Shown here: one piece after another, positions 11,330 through 21,329 of the stretch
How positions within the stretch are numbered: the stretch's first letter is position 1
Layout: each line of letters begins with the position of its first letter
Assembly (NCBI GenBank): GCA_022478985.1
Contig: JAKSZP010018552.1
Location: forward strand, 95,659 to 159,658
Length of the DNA stretch: 64,000 bases
From: Massospora cicadina
Taxonomy: Eukaryota; Entomophthoromycota; Entomophthoromycetes; Entomophthorales; Entomophthoraceae
Reading direction: 5' to 3'
Translations under genes and position numbers: made by a program
The notes under the pieces: generated by a model
Database searches by the model: none
The model's input: the letters and a program-made list of their open reading frames with translations, nothing else
What the model was told of the DNA's origin: nothing

Positions 11330-11610
11330 GTAGGTCGCATATAGGCGATGGGGCTATTGCAATTCAATTGCATAGGTCGAGAAGTGAGATTAGCTAGTAG
11401 AACTAAAACAGTCCCATTATAGGCAGGATCAAGGATACCAGGGCAGGGTAAATCCTCCAAATGAGAGGGATTTTGATTACCAAAGATCTCTAATACATGA
11501 TCAGTGGGTACAAATACTTGTACTCCCGTATCTTTGATGACTTGAGCTTTTGGGGGAAAAGTAATTGGAGAGTTAGAATATAAAGGCATTCCCTCAGAGG
11601 CACAAGCTGA
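11330..11610 (-). pseudogene. dUTPase-like domain of element H Pol
   Basis: This lies in one open segment (11682-11080) between protease and RT. The order of motifs follows the trimeric dUTPase family: a start resembling A-x-G-x-x-LYS (SEGMPLYS), a PPKAQVIKDTGVQVFVPT strand, then GILDPAYNG followed by LVLLANLTSRPM and IAYM, matching the family's third-motif region G-[VI]-[IL]-D-x-x-Y-x-G with its conserved Asp and Tyr. The glycine-rich C-terminal arm is not visible. In the dUTPase family the enzyme removes dUTP. Here it may be a structural relic. B, I, K and F have the same domain at the same place. Confidence 0.72.
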
Positions 11611-11689
11611 TGGAGGTGGAAGTATAGTCCTTGGTCCCAAGATTCGATATTCAAGATGAGAGATTGAAGTGGGGTACTCCAATAAGCAA

Positions 11690-12120
11690 ACATGTCATTT
11701 GAGTTTGCCTTTGCTATTGAGAACATCTTGTAGAATCAAAGGTACTCGGTACCCAATTAAAGAAAGTTAATTTCTATAAGGCTGATTATTGCATCAAAAT
11801 CAATGAGAAATTTTGGTTCCCAAGAGCAAGTCATAGCAGTTGTTGTTCAACACTACTGCAGGGGCTGACACAACCAACTTACCAAAGCACATTGGAAGAG
11901 AGGAGTAAGCTCCTATAGATTTAGTGTAGGAAGGTCCAGCAGCTCTGTAGTTTTAGTAATGGTTTAAGTCCGTCGCAAATTGCTTTTTTTCATAAGCCTG
12001 GATGAGATTACATTGATGGGCGATCTCATATAAATAATAGCCAAAACTTTCACCTTATGCACTATGACTTCCACCCAGGTCACATCAGTGCCAAAGTTTA
12101 GGATTGAAAACACCAAGGGA
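11690..12120 (-). pseudogene. Aspartic protease of element H, active site lost
   Basis: Minus-strand sequence from about 12110 reads NFGTDVTWVEVIVHKVKVLA and then YMRSPINVIS where B has LDMGSPVNVIS and I has LDTGLPINFI. The catalytic Asp is therefore replaced and the domain cannot be active. Downstream, several frames are needed to follow it. It would cleave the Gag-Pol polyprotein in intact relatives. Confidence 0.65.
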
Positions 12121-12302
12121 TTAATTGATGAATTGAATTAGAAGAAGAATAAACAGAAGTGTAAGCAGAAATAGTATCTTTGTTGGCTAATTCATCAGGG
12201 ACATCAAGCTCACCAGGCGTGTATATCACATAACAATCTGTAGAAGAGTTAAAAGATTTCGATGGAGGCACAGATGTAGGCCAGCACAGGGAGCCTCATG
12301 CC

Positions 12303-14387
12303 CTATGCTGACTCCTCTTTTTTCAACTCCTTCGCTTGCTTTTTCCAACATTGAGATACCACATGACCCACGAGACCACAATAAGTGCATGGTTCCTTCT
12401 TCAGTTTAGGTTTGGGTTTAGGTGGCATTGCATGGATATAAGAACAAGGGTTATTATTGGAGGTCAGGTGTACCACACCATTAGGAAAGTCCATGAGCGC
12501 TTCTTTGATGTCAATGATGGATCTGAAATTTCTTATAAGTGATTTCAAATGTAGTAGTAACTGAATGTGAGAAGCGAACGCACTCATTACAGCCAATATG
12601 GCATAATCTATGGTAATCTGGTTGCAAGTGGAAAGAGTCTGGGCCTCATGGTAAATATTTTAGCAAAATCTTGGATAGACTCTCCTTGTTTTATTTAAAT
12701 ACTCATAAAGGCTTACTTTTGGATAGTAAGAATTTTGATAAAATCTGAATTCCTTAATAAGGGCGGTCTTCACTTGAGCCCATGTATTGTAAACCTTCAG
12801 GTGAGGAACCATGATTTCTTGCAAAAACCAACTTGGGAAAGAGGTAATATTCTGGACTTTCTGTTGATTGGTTGCCCCGTCCATTGCACGTTCATAAACA
12901 AAGAGAAACAAATGGATGCTACCTTCACCCAGCTCAAACTTATACTTAAAGGTAGGTTTGAAGGTAGTGGGTTCATTACTCAAAACATGTACACCTGATA
13001 CCATGACCAGATCCACTTTGGAGGGTTCTGATTCTGGGATATGAGCTTGAGTGGGAATTTGGTCAACTTGTTGCCTTAGATGATTGAGGTCCTCCTGTAA
13101 ATTATGAACCCATTGAGCAAGATGATCATTCGCAGGTTGTTGATTTAAGTTAGAAATTGCAGTGATCATCTCTGCCTGCTTGTTCTCAAGTAATCTTCAT
13201 CTAGCAGATAACCATTCAATGGAAGCATTTAGCCTCGAAAACTGGGTTTCTTGCATAGTTTGGTAGCATCGCATAGATGATGAGCATTATACACGCCATC
13301 CAATAATTTGGTTAAATAGTAATTGGGGTCAGTTAAGAGGCCTTCCAATGATAAGAAACACCCTTGATCTATGGCTCAGATTTGGGTTTCTAACGCCTGT
13401 ACTCTTGATACTAGTAGAATTGAAGTTTCAGAATCAGTCATTGGAAGCGAAGAGCCAGGGGGACCAGAAGGTCCCAGGGGTCCTTGCAACCCATCTTGAC
13501 CTGCTGGTCCCAGTGGGCCTTGTTGTCCCACCGGACTAGGAGGACCACGTTCACCAGGAGGTCTCAGGGTTACCAAAGGGGAACTAGGTGGTCCCAGTGG
13601 TACAGGAGGACCAACAGGGCCGAGTCCACCTTCCCTGATAGTACCCACCATTTGGACAAGATGTTGGACTATCCCATCAAGCTCACCAAAGTGCTCCTCA
13701 TGTTTGACCTGCAATTGTTCCAGTTGTCTCATAATATGATCCTCAAGAAGGTGATATGGTGGTGAATAGGGTTAGTGACATCGCTAACTTGCTGAGATAC
13801 TTCTTGGCCGATGTATCCAACAACTCCATTATCAATTCTCACTAGCTGGTTATGTATATTGTTGATTTCTCTTCTATTATCAAGAATGGCTTCCTGATTA
13901 TCCCGTCCAAAGTTAGAAGCCATTTTATAAAACGAGGACAACTGAGAGTGAAATTGCTGCGCCAGAGTCAACTGGCGCTGGATCTCGAGATGATGCAACC
14001 CCAAAATCTGGAGTACATGGTGAATTGTGGGATGTACATAATACTGGAGGTACTGTTCAGTTCTAGCCAAACCAACTTCAGTAGGCTGTAACACCGCTCA
14101 GTTGTATAATTTCATCATATTTTCAGCAACTTTAGATGCTTGGTCTCAATTAGGACGAGCACCAGTCTGGATAGCCCCCTTATCAAGCCTTTGACTGTTT
14201 CTTCTAAATTAGCACCTTGAATCTGATAATTATTTTGGTCAGGGCCCTCGATGGCTAAGTACATAGAAGCTTAAAATTGCAGATTATTTGTATTAGCAGA
14301 AGGCATCTCTTGCCTATTGGAGTGTACCCATTGGGTGATACTCATTGATTCCTCAGAAGAGGGGATTTCTTTGCTAGACATATTCAT
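12303..14387 (-). pseudogene. Gag of element H with zinc knuckle
   Basis: Gag reads on minus from ATG 14387 (MNMSSKEIPSSEESMSITQW). It has a stop near residue 39, a frameshift near 14180 and more stops near 14155 and 14100, then long open segments: 14094-13729 (TEQYLQYYVHP, FHSQLSSFYKMASNFGRDNQ), the coiled-coil/collagen-like block 13732-13376, a segment ending in the capsid-like motif KFELGEGSIHLFLFVYERAM (13169-12660) that aligns with the B Gag, and the nucleocapsid (12596-12303). The zinc knuckle CTYCGLVGHVVSQC has perfect C-X2-C-X4-H-X4-C spacing and is followed by a basic Lys-rich tail. Gag would build the particle and bind RNA. It is about 690 codons, long for a Ty3/gypsy Gag, mainly because of the extra N-terminal half. 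Confidence 0.82.
13376..13732 (-). other. Collagen-like Gly-X-Y block inside Gag of H
   Basis: This 118-codon open segment has a heptad-rich start (MRQLEQLQVKHEEHFGEL), then a Gly/Pro-rich tract and a second helical end (VSRVQALETQ). The core GERGPPSPVGQQGPLGPAG and its continuation hold about twelve successive triplets with Gly in the first position except one Gly-to-Ser. More degenerate triplets precede it. Coiled coil plus collagen-like tract is a trimerising arrangement in many unrelated proteins. That it trimerises Gag is inference. Confidence 0.8.
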
Positions 14388-14427
14388 TGTTGTGAAAGTA
14401 TGTTTTCACCAGGTAGCCTCAGAAGCA

Positions 14428-14446
14428 GACCTGGCAGGGAGCACCA
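14428..14446 (-). promoter_or_regulatory. Primer binding site of element H
   Basis: TGGTGCTCCCTGCCAGGTC on minus, one nucleotide after the 5' LTR. The TGGTGCTC start is shared with the primer sites of B, C, F, I and K, so all probably use the same tRNA. Confidence 0.8.
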
Positions 14447-14447
14447 G

Positions 14448-15010
14448 TATTGGAATTTCATGAGAAATTATGATAAGTAGGTGCTATGAAGGCTACGAAA
14501 TTACTAGTTTCATGGCTCTAGCAAAGATCGACACAATTGCAACAAAGTTATTAGTTCTGTTGCTATAGTTGATTCCAATTGGAAATACAGAATCCTGTAT
14601 GAAAAGAGACCAAAATTAGGCTACACGAGACAAAAATTGTAATACTTTATTAGTTAGAATGAGGGATATTTATAGGGGTAGATTTAGTAGTTATGCGTGA
14701 GGATTTTTGGGATGCACCTGAGGTAAGATCTTTCCTATTAGATGAACAATATTGCTGATTATTAATACCATACTTGTGATGGCCAGATTTGATAAGATTC
14801 TTATTTGATGAGACCAATTTTATTATATGATTTTCTGCCTCATCAGATAGCTTAGCATCACCACTCAGAAAAGGTTGATAACTCTAAAGGGTTGTTTGTC
14901 AGTCTATCCTAGAATCAGATATCTCCAACAAAGATTTTACAATCTCATTAGACTGAGATATCAAATCTCAATCTTGAGTAACTTTGGTCATTGTAGTTGA
15001 ATCCCCAACA
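14448..15010 (-). repeat. 5' LTR of element H
   Basis: 563 bp and the same length as its partner at 8032-8594, with scattered mostly transitional differences. On minus it begins TGTTGGGGATTC and ends ATTCCAATA, then the primer site follows one base later. The TATAAATA and AATAAA signals are conserved. Confidence 0.9.
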
Positions 15011-15015
15011 TACAC

Positions 15016-15264
15016 TAAGACTTAATAGGATGTTTCTGCTTACTTGTAAATACTTTTATATTTGTGGAATTTTAGAGCTAAAAAGTATCTTATTTTTTCA
15101 CCAGCATAACAAGCCATTTAGTATAAATGCCAAGACAGAGTTACCTCCCTTGAAACAAAAAGAATACTCATTAGAAGGAATATAACTATCTTTACAATTC
15201 AAGTGCTGTACGGCTAGCTACCAGTTTGGGGATTGTATCAAAAGAACCCATTTTTAATACTGAA
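15016..15264. other. Target sequence between H and I
   Basis: A 249-bp continuation of the sequence into which H inserted. It ends with CTGAA, the left member of the element I target duplication. I see no feature in it. Confidence 0.6.
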
Positions 15265-16022
15265 TGTAGGATACCTGAGTATTAGACATTATAAAATGCA
15301 TTGGTTAAAAACCCCTTAAAAAGAATTGAAATCTAGCCCCACAAAAGGGTTTAGAGAAAACTATTGATTTACTATTCAGAAAAATTAAAAATTAGTAAGA
15401 CTCAATCAAATACCATACAATCTCCTCATATCTAATATGATCCCAAAATCCCCAAGATGGAATCCTAATTATTAAAATATTGGATCATTATAATGTGAGG
15501 AAACTTCTCCATTTGATGGCTTACAAGGCAGTAAATAAAGTCATACCCTCAAAAGGGTACAAATCTGGAATCTGACCAAATATTGATTTTGATAATACTA
15601 AGTCTTATCTGAATGGGATTTTAAAAGTACATTTCCTGCCTATAAAAATTATGTTACAAAGGCATTCATTATCTGGATGTTCTACTCAATGAAGAGCCTC
15701 CCATACAGATATCCTCCTTTCAATAAGTATATTATTTCCTTAACTTTAAGGTGAATATACTGTTTTTAGTAACATATAAATACCCCAAAGTGTTTTCTAA
15801 TAAAGTTACATCTTCTAAAATAAATCTCCGTTTGGTGACTTTGATTCAATAAGTCCATTTGTTTCTTACCAAAGGATGGATACCTAGATGTCAGGACCTA
15901 AGTAAGACTTGGCCACCCTACTTAAAATAAATAAAGCACTTGAAATTCTTAGACTTAAGACAAGTAATGACTGCAAGTTTCTTGAAAAACACCATCAAGA
16001 TTCTCAATACAGAAGCACTACA
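15265..16022 (+). repeat. 5' LTR of element I
   Basis: 758 bp. It has TATAAATA near 15775 and AATAAA near 15800, ends CACTACA and is followed three bases later by the primer site. It matches 38362-39124. Confidence 0.85.
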
Positions 16023-16025
16023 GGC

Positions 16026-16043
16026 TGGTGCTCACTAAATGGG
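16026..16043 (+). promoter_or_regulatory. Primer binding site of element I
   Basis: TGGTGCTCACTAAATGGG, three bases after the LTR. It is almost the same as the primer site of B (TGGTGCTCACTAAAGGGG). Confidence 0.8.
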
Positions 16044-16732
16044 ACACAGCCATTTCTTAATGATACCTGCATTTAATGATCACATCATGGAAAATAATAC
16101 TGACAATAGTGTAACCCGCTGAGTGCATAATGTAAATGGTAAATATGATGACTGATTGGGAAGTCCGCCCTTTGTCACATTTGAGGGAATACAAAAAAAA
16201 CAATAGAGGTCTTAAAAATCAATAATTAACTTGGATTAACAATGAAATGTACAAACACTTAACCCAAGTAATCATAAACCCAGGATAAAGAGCCAGCTGC
16301 AAAAGAATATCCAATATGGGCAGGATTTTTATAGTTTATATGTATAATTAATTCACATAGAGACATACTGTTCATGTGCAAATCTATCCTGACAAATCAT
16401 GCAGTTTGAACACCTAGCTTTATACCATATTATGCACCTATAATGAGTCCCTAATGAGGAACTCCATTATTACATTAATATCTAAGAGGCGTTAAGAGTG
16501 GCCTATGTACAGGTATATAATTTAGCATCTCGAATATAGTGGACATATGCTTACAGATCAATGCAATTTGTTCCTATCATTCAACTTCATTATTTAAAAT
16601 GAGGGTCATCAATACCAGAGTTTTTAAGCATGTGGAGAAAGCTATCATTTCCTCAGAAAAGACAATGCAGAGTCTAATTAAAGGACTTAGAGATTACTTG
16701 AAATTTTGCCCAAGATCTTCAACAGCAAGACA
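16044..16732 (+). other. Leader and start of gag of element I, unreadable
   Basis: This should be the leader and Gag N-terminus of element I. An ATG frame at 16539-16811 runs into J and shows no family motif. I cannot support a gene here. Confidence 0.35.
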
Positions 16733-17312
16733 TCTAACATTTGAGTTTGTCTCAATTGTTACATTCCAACTCAGATTCATATTTTCCAAATCTGAGGCAA
16801 AATCATTTTAAAAATGTTTTTGGCTCATTCGTTTTGGGCGCTGGGTTGTTCCTCGCCTGAGTTGTAGATTAGGCTTGTGTGAGCCTGATCAATGATTTGG
16901 GTGAGGCCCCCAAGGGTAGCCTTTATAAGGCGCGCCTGCCCATTCTGAAGTTCACTTCAGAATAATTCACCCTAGCTTTCCCTTCCTGGGGAGCATTGTC
17001 AGTTGCTCCCCATATGAGCTTTGGTCGTTGGGCCTCTTTTATTTCCAGAATAAAAATAAAGGTTGTTTTGGGTTATCATACCTTGCTTACCTGTTGGTCT
17101 TTTTTGGTATCCATTTTGAGGAGCTATTACGTGGTTGGATCAGACCAACCACTATTCAACCCCTGCATAACCAACTTGTAGTAGGCAATGTTTGGTGCTG
17201 TCAGTGCCCCAAACATCTTTTTAATCAGTTAGGCTTCTTTGGTTGCCTGTCAGTGCATCAAAGGATTATTTATTTTATGACAGTCAGAAACTGGGATTTT
17301 CTGATTGTGACA
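16733..17312 (+). repeat. 5' LTR of element J
   Basis: 580 bp with a palindromic TATA region (GCCTTTATAAGGC, 16921), an AATAAA signal near 17048 and the end ATTGTGACA. A primer-site-like TTGGTGCTGTCAGTGCCCC lies at about 17190, inside the LTR and some 120 nt before its end, and is also present in the other copy. Confidence 0.75.
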
Positions 17313-18049
17313 TTATTCCAAAGTCAAATGTGCGCTGCACGCCTCTGATCCCCAGTTCAGCCAACCTCAGTGGTCACTTGGTCCCAGTTGTTGAGGAACC
17401 AGCACCAGTGGGAACTGGTGACTGATGGCCAACCCTGGATTTGAAGTGACCATCAGTTGATTTTCCTGGTGGGGCCTCCCGCTCACCAGGGATTCAGTTG
17501 GCACCAGAGGGGACCTTCCCCAGCAAGGCTCCCTAACCCACAGAATGTCCACCTGGAAAGAGGATGGCCATCCAGCCGCGCTGTACCACGTGCCCCTCTC
17601 ACGCTTCTGTTGGAGAAAGAGCCTTCCTGGTTGGGATGGTAAGGCCATTGCCAACAGGAGCCTGGGAGGGGGTGCGCAACACAGCCAAGTGCTGGGAATG
17701 CGTCCTTGGGCTGGGGCTGTCCAGACATGCTGGACTGCGCACACTCTCATGCTCTTTTTGGCAAAAGCGCCTTCCCAGTCAGGATGGGAAGACCATTGTC
17801 AATGGGAGCCTGAGAGGGGGGCGCAACACAGCCATATGCTGGGAATGCGTTCTCATGCTGGAAGGGTTGATTCTGGCAGCCCAGTCCCAATTCACCCTTG
17901 CCATTTGCATTTTCCCTCGAGGGACCCTGAGTTTATCTGGGCTAATTTTCCTGGAGCTTGAGGTAACTCGCCCCAGGAAGCCCTCATTGTGGCAGCCTTC
18001 TGATGTGGGGCCCCTCTTTGGGGAGGGGCCCTTCTCTAGTGGGAGGTAA
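17313..18049 (+). other. GC-rich internal domain of element J with a tandem repeat
   Basis: 737 bp that are much richer in GC than the surroundings. It contains two tandem units of about 149 bp (roughly 17595-17743 and 17744-17890). Each has GCCTTCC-GG--GGATGG, a GGAGCCTG-GAGGGGG block and GCGCAACACAGCCA--TGCTGGGAATGCGT. Open frames occur in several phases on both strands, which suits low stop frequency in GC-rich DNA rather than genes. It ends GTGGGAGGTAA, a plausible polypurine tract. Confidence 0.6.
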
Positions 18050-18142
18050 TGTAACAATTGAGTTTATATCAATTGTTACATTCTGACTCAAATTCTGATT
18101 TTTCAGAATCTGAGTCAAATTGTTTAATTTTTTTTAACTTGG

Positions 18143-18998
18143 TGTAAGGAGAGTGTCTATAACTCTCCTGTTACCAGCGTGGAAGTGCACGGTGCACAAG
18201 GCCAACTCCAGGGAACTAGCCATTAGTATGAAAGTTATTAGAGCCCAGCAGTGGGCGCTGGAGCAATAAAAACTAAAGTAAAGAAGTGAGATCTTAATAA
18301 TAAATAACCAATCAAAAGTGACACGGTGCACATGGAAAGAAGGAATAAGCGTCCCAGGTTGGAGGGAACCTGGGCGACCCAACGGTGCACAAGGGGATAG
18401 CCTAATTATATACAAAATGGAATGGTTAACATATTGTGAGACCTTCTCAAAGAGGTCCATGCACAGAATAATATGGGATAACATAAAATAAAATAATGGG
18501 AAAATGTGAAAAGTTTATTGTGAGAAGTCGACCAACAAGGAATGTTGGTTACAAAAATCAAATTTAAGCTTCATTGGGGTAATTTTGGGGTCTGCTGAAG
18601 CGGTCCCAAGCACTGATTCACCAATAGGCAAACACTCCCATCTGAATTGGTAGAATACACCAAAACTGACTTCACTTGAGTAATTGATTGAAGTTTTATA
18701 TGACCCAAATGCGTAATTTCATAAATGGAATGGGTTTTAAAACCCCGTTCCTCAATCAACCAAATTGAGCCATCCTCTTTAATTGAATAGACCGTCCGTT
18801 TTAATGCATAGGCCAATGCAAGGGGCTGTGCATTAAACACCTCACTAGTACCAACCCGAGCATATTTGGCTTGTACCCAGCGTTGGTCTACTGTGTGCTT
18901 GGGGTCAGGGAGGGCCTGAAGCTTCACCTTCTGGGCCTCCTACCGCCCAGCCTTATCCTTGGGGTTGGTGCCCACTATCATGTCATTTAACCATGACA
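18143..18998 (-). repeat. Solo LTR-like repeat with internal ORF, copy 2
   Basis: 856 bp, TG...CA ends, homologous along its whole length to 2595-3443. Comparing the two J LTRs defines its ends exactly. The target was CTCAG (CTCAT in the other LTR), and it is flanked by CTTGG and CTCAG, a 5-bp duplication with two transitions. This is the best evidence that the unit is an LTR. It has the same ORF, AATAAA and hairpins as copy 1. Confidence 0.82.
18571..18981 (-). pseudogene. LTR-internal ORF, unknown protein, copy 2
   Basis: From ATG 18981 the frame runs 136 codons to the stop at 18571 with one internal TAG at codon 14, where copy 1 has CAG. No frameshift. The middle reads TVYSIKEDGSIWLIEERGFK and the end LVNQCLGPLQQTPKLPQ. 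Highly similar blocks match copy 1, but no known family comes to mind. AATAAA follows about 55 nt after the stop. A frame kept nearly open in two old, diverged copies suggests it once coded for protein. Confidence 0.62.
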
Positions 18999-19489
18999 CT
19001 CAGTCGTTTTGGGTGCTGGGTTGTGCCACACCCAAGTTGTAGATTAGGCTTGTGCAAGCCTAATCAATGATTTGGGCGAGGCCCCCAAAGGGCAGCCTTT
19101 ATAAGGCACACCTGCCCATTCTGAAGTTCACTTTGGAAATATTTACCCTAGCTTTCCCTTCCTGGGGAGCATTGTCAGTTGCTACCCAGACAAGCTCTTG
19201 TTGGCAGGCCTTTTTTATTCCAGAATAAAAATAAAGGTTGTTTTGGGATTAGCATACCTTGCTTACCTGTTGGTCTTTTTTGGTATCCGTTTCAAGGAGC
19301 TTTTGTGTGGTTGGTTCAGACCATCCACTATTCAAATCCTTGCATAACCAACTCATTATAGGCAACAATTGGTGCTGTCGGTGCCCCAAACCTCTACCTA
19401 CTCAGTTAGGCTACTTTGGTTGCTTGTCAGTGCACCAAAGAATTATTTATTTTATGGCGATCAGAAACTGGGATTTTCCAATTGTGACA

Positions 19490-20905
19490 GCATCAAAGCT
19501 AATGGTGAAAGGGCGGCTATGTTTCTGCTAGCCATAATAATGAGGAAGAAAAAAACTAATCCCCTTGAGTCCTGACTAGAGCTCGCCCTAAGACAAGTTG
19601 ATGAGCTTGATCACAACAAACCTCAGAGGCTCAGTCAGTAACTCAGAACCTTATTACCAGAGTAGCCCATGTTAAGAAGGACCTGGTATCCTGTGCAACT
19701 AAAGGCGGCTACACATTCAATTGCTGAGTGAACAACAAATTGGAGAGCAATATAAGGAGCAAATCATCTATCTGAGAAGACATTGAACAGATTTACCGTC
19801 GCTCTAATGAAGCTTAGAAATGCTGGATACTATCACAGAAGTCTTAAAAGCTAAGGTGGACAGGTCTATTAAAGCACTGAATGCCAGTAAATGAAGGATA
19901 ACTTAAACAGGCGCATTTGAGTATCTTCTTTGAGAACAAGCTCTTATGAACTTTTTTCTACCATTCATCAACAAATCAATACTCTTGACATCCGCATTAA
20001 AAACCTAGAGAATGATAAAGTTGTTCTTAAAAGATGCATTAAATTAATGGATGTCACGCCTTAAATTACCTTTGAAGAAATGGAGCACATCTTTAACTAC
20101 TACAATATCAAATTAGCCAACTCTCCCAACAAGTTGAGCATGAGATACAAGTACCAAAATCTCTGAATCAGAAGCTCCCAGAGTACATGTTGTCACAGGA
20201 TTGTAAGCCACTACCTTTAAACCTACCTTCCATGACAAGTTTACATCTGATTGAGGAAGTATAGCATTTTCTTCTACATCCATGAGGCCGTGATGGAAGG
20301 TGCAACTTATTATTAAAAGTCTAAGCATATATTGCTTTTTAAGTCACATGGATCAGGAGGTTATGGTACTTCACATAGACAACCTGAATAATTGGGGATA
20401 AGTGAGAGAAATGGTTATCAAGGCATATGATTCCAAGCAAAACTTGAGTATTAAAAAACAGACCCTCATGAAGTTTGCGCTACACTGAACTGAAACACAA
20501 GCTGAATTCGAGGATTGCTTCTATATTAAGGATAAAACTCTGATGATCTCAAAAATGATCACACTGGATGATGCCATAGCTGCTGTTGTTTCTGTTTTAC
20601 ATAGTAATACTTACTTAGGCCATGCATTTTACTTCAGTAAAGAGAAATATTACCTCTGTCATAGACAAAAAGGAAGCTCATCTCAATGTAGTTGATATAT
20701 ACAAGCCAGAAACCACCTGGAAGGCCCCTAAAAACACAGAGTTGTATACTGTGGAGGTAGCAAAACCCAAAAAGGTGGAGAAGATCAAGTGCAGCTATTA
20801 CAAGAAGAATGACCACATCAAAGAAGAGTGTTTCAAGAAGAGCTCTGCTCCTGTTAAGCAGGGAAAAGAACGGTTGGCTTAGGGTCAGGTACCTCTAAAG
20901 TGAGC
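19490..20905 (+). pseudogene. Gag of element I, heavily mutated
   Basis: Resumes directly after J. Reading needs several frames. The best-preserved part is 20622-20882, ending in a degenerate zinc knuckle, CSYYKKNDHIKEECFKK, where the second Cys is Tyr but the C-X2-x-X4-H-X4-C spacing remains. The preceding Lys-rich linker (KPKKVEK) is typical of nucleocapsid. The rest gives short helical segments only. Confidence 0.6.
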
Positions 20906-21235
20906 CAGCCTAAATTTATCTGAAACTAAAACATTAACAATCGCTCAACTCATGTGCTTCAAGAACTAAACTAGTGATGACTCTGAAGGGGGTTACAAAG
21001 ATGAAGGTTATTACATTTTAGGTACACCTACTGAGATTACCTATCCCAGATTGCTTGAATGCTGAAAGTATCTATATTAATCAAGTTCTAGCAACACCTA
21101 CATCAATAAATTCTTTGAATGTCCAATAATATTTGATACAACTAGCAATGCTAACCAGTACATCACCCTACTTGATCCTACCCATCTTGACATACACAGT
21201 CTAGTAGAAATCAAGAAGTAATATTCTGAGACTGT

Positions 21236-21313
21236 AAGAATGTTAATGCAAACATCGATGAATCCCCCCTTGGGTTGGGACCATCTAGTACTAAAAAAAG
21301 AATGTTAATGCAA
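21236..21313 (+). repeat. Micro-retroposition scar 2 (46-nt insert, 16-bp TSD)
   Basis: A direct repeat aagaatgttaatgcaa (21236-21251 and 21298-21313) flanks a 46-nt insert that ends ggaccatctagtact followed by A residues. It is the longest of the three scars and shows more of the source body (a C-rich ccccccttgggttggg segment). It interrupts element I between gag and protease. Confidence 0.85.
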
Positions 21314-21329
21314 CGTTCTGACCTTAAAT

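Larger units (their letters stand above)
8032..15010 (-). mobile_element. Element H: complete Ty3/gypsy element, 6979 bp
   Basis: Two LTRs of exactly 563 bp bound the element and the 5-bp target duplication TACAC is perfect (8027-8031 and 15011-15015). On the minus strand the order is 5' LTR, primer site, gag with a collagen-like block and zinc knuckle, protease, dUTPase-like domain, RT, RNase H, integrase, polypurine tract, 3' LTR. The coding part carries many nonsense codons and frameshifts, and key residues of protease, RT and integrase are mutated, so it cannot move by itself now. It is inserted in the AT-rich sequence that continues at 15016. Confidence 0.93.
16733..19489 (+). mobile_element. 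Element J: non-autonomous LTR element
   Basis: Two LTR copies (16733-17312 and 18050-18142 plus 18999-19489) flank a 737-bp internal region without any gag or pol. The ends are imperfect inverted TGT-ACAAT...ATTGTGACA. Flanks ACATC/GCATC fit a 5-bp duplication if the 5' LTR begins at 16735. It is inserted in gag of element I. The 3' LTR is itself split by the repeat at 18143-18998. Confidence 0.75.
18050..19489 (+). repeat. 3' LTR of element J, interrupted
   Basis: The LTR begins TGTAACAATTGAG with two strong inverted repeats: TGTAACAATTGA/TCAATTGTTACA, and GACTCAAATTCTGA/CAGAATCTGAGTC. It is interrupted at 18142 by an LTR-like insertion and resumes at 18999. TATA (19099) and AATAAA (about 19226) are conserved. 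It ends at 19489 with TGACA, followed by GCATC. Confidence 0.75.

Noticed and set aside
17457..18057. Several overlapping open frames of 60-160 codons on both strands
   Set aside because: They lie in GC-rich, tandemly repeated J DNA. Open frames in all phases are expected there, and no motif is shared between the two repeat units in one frame.
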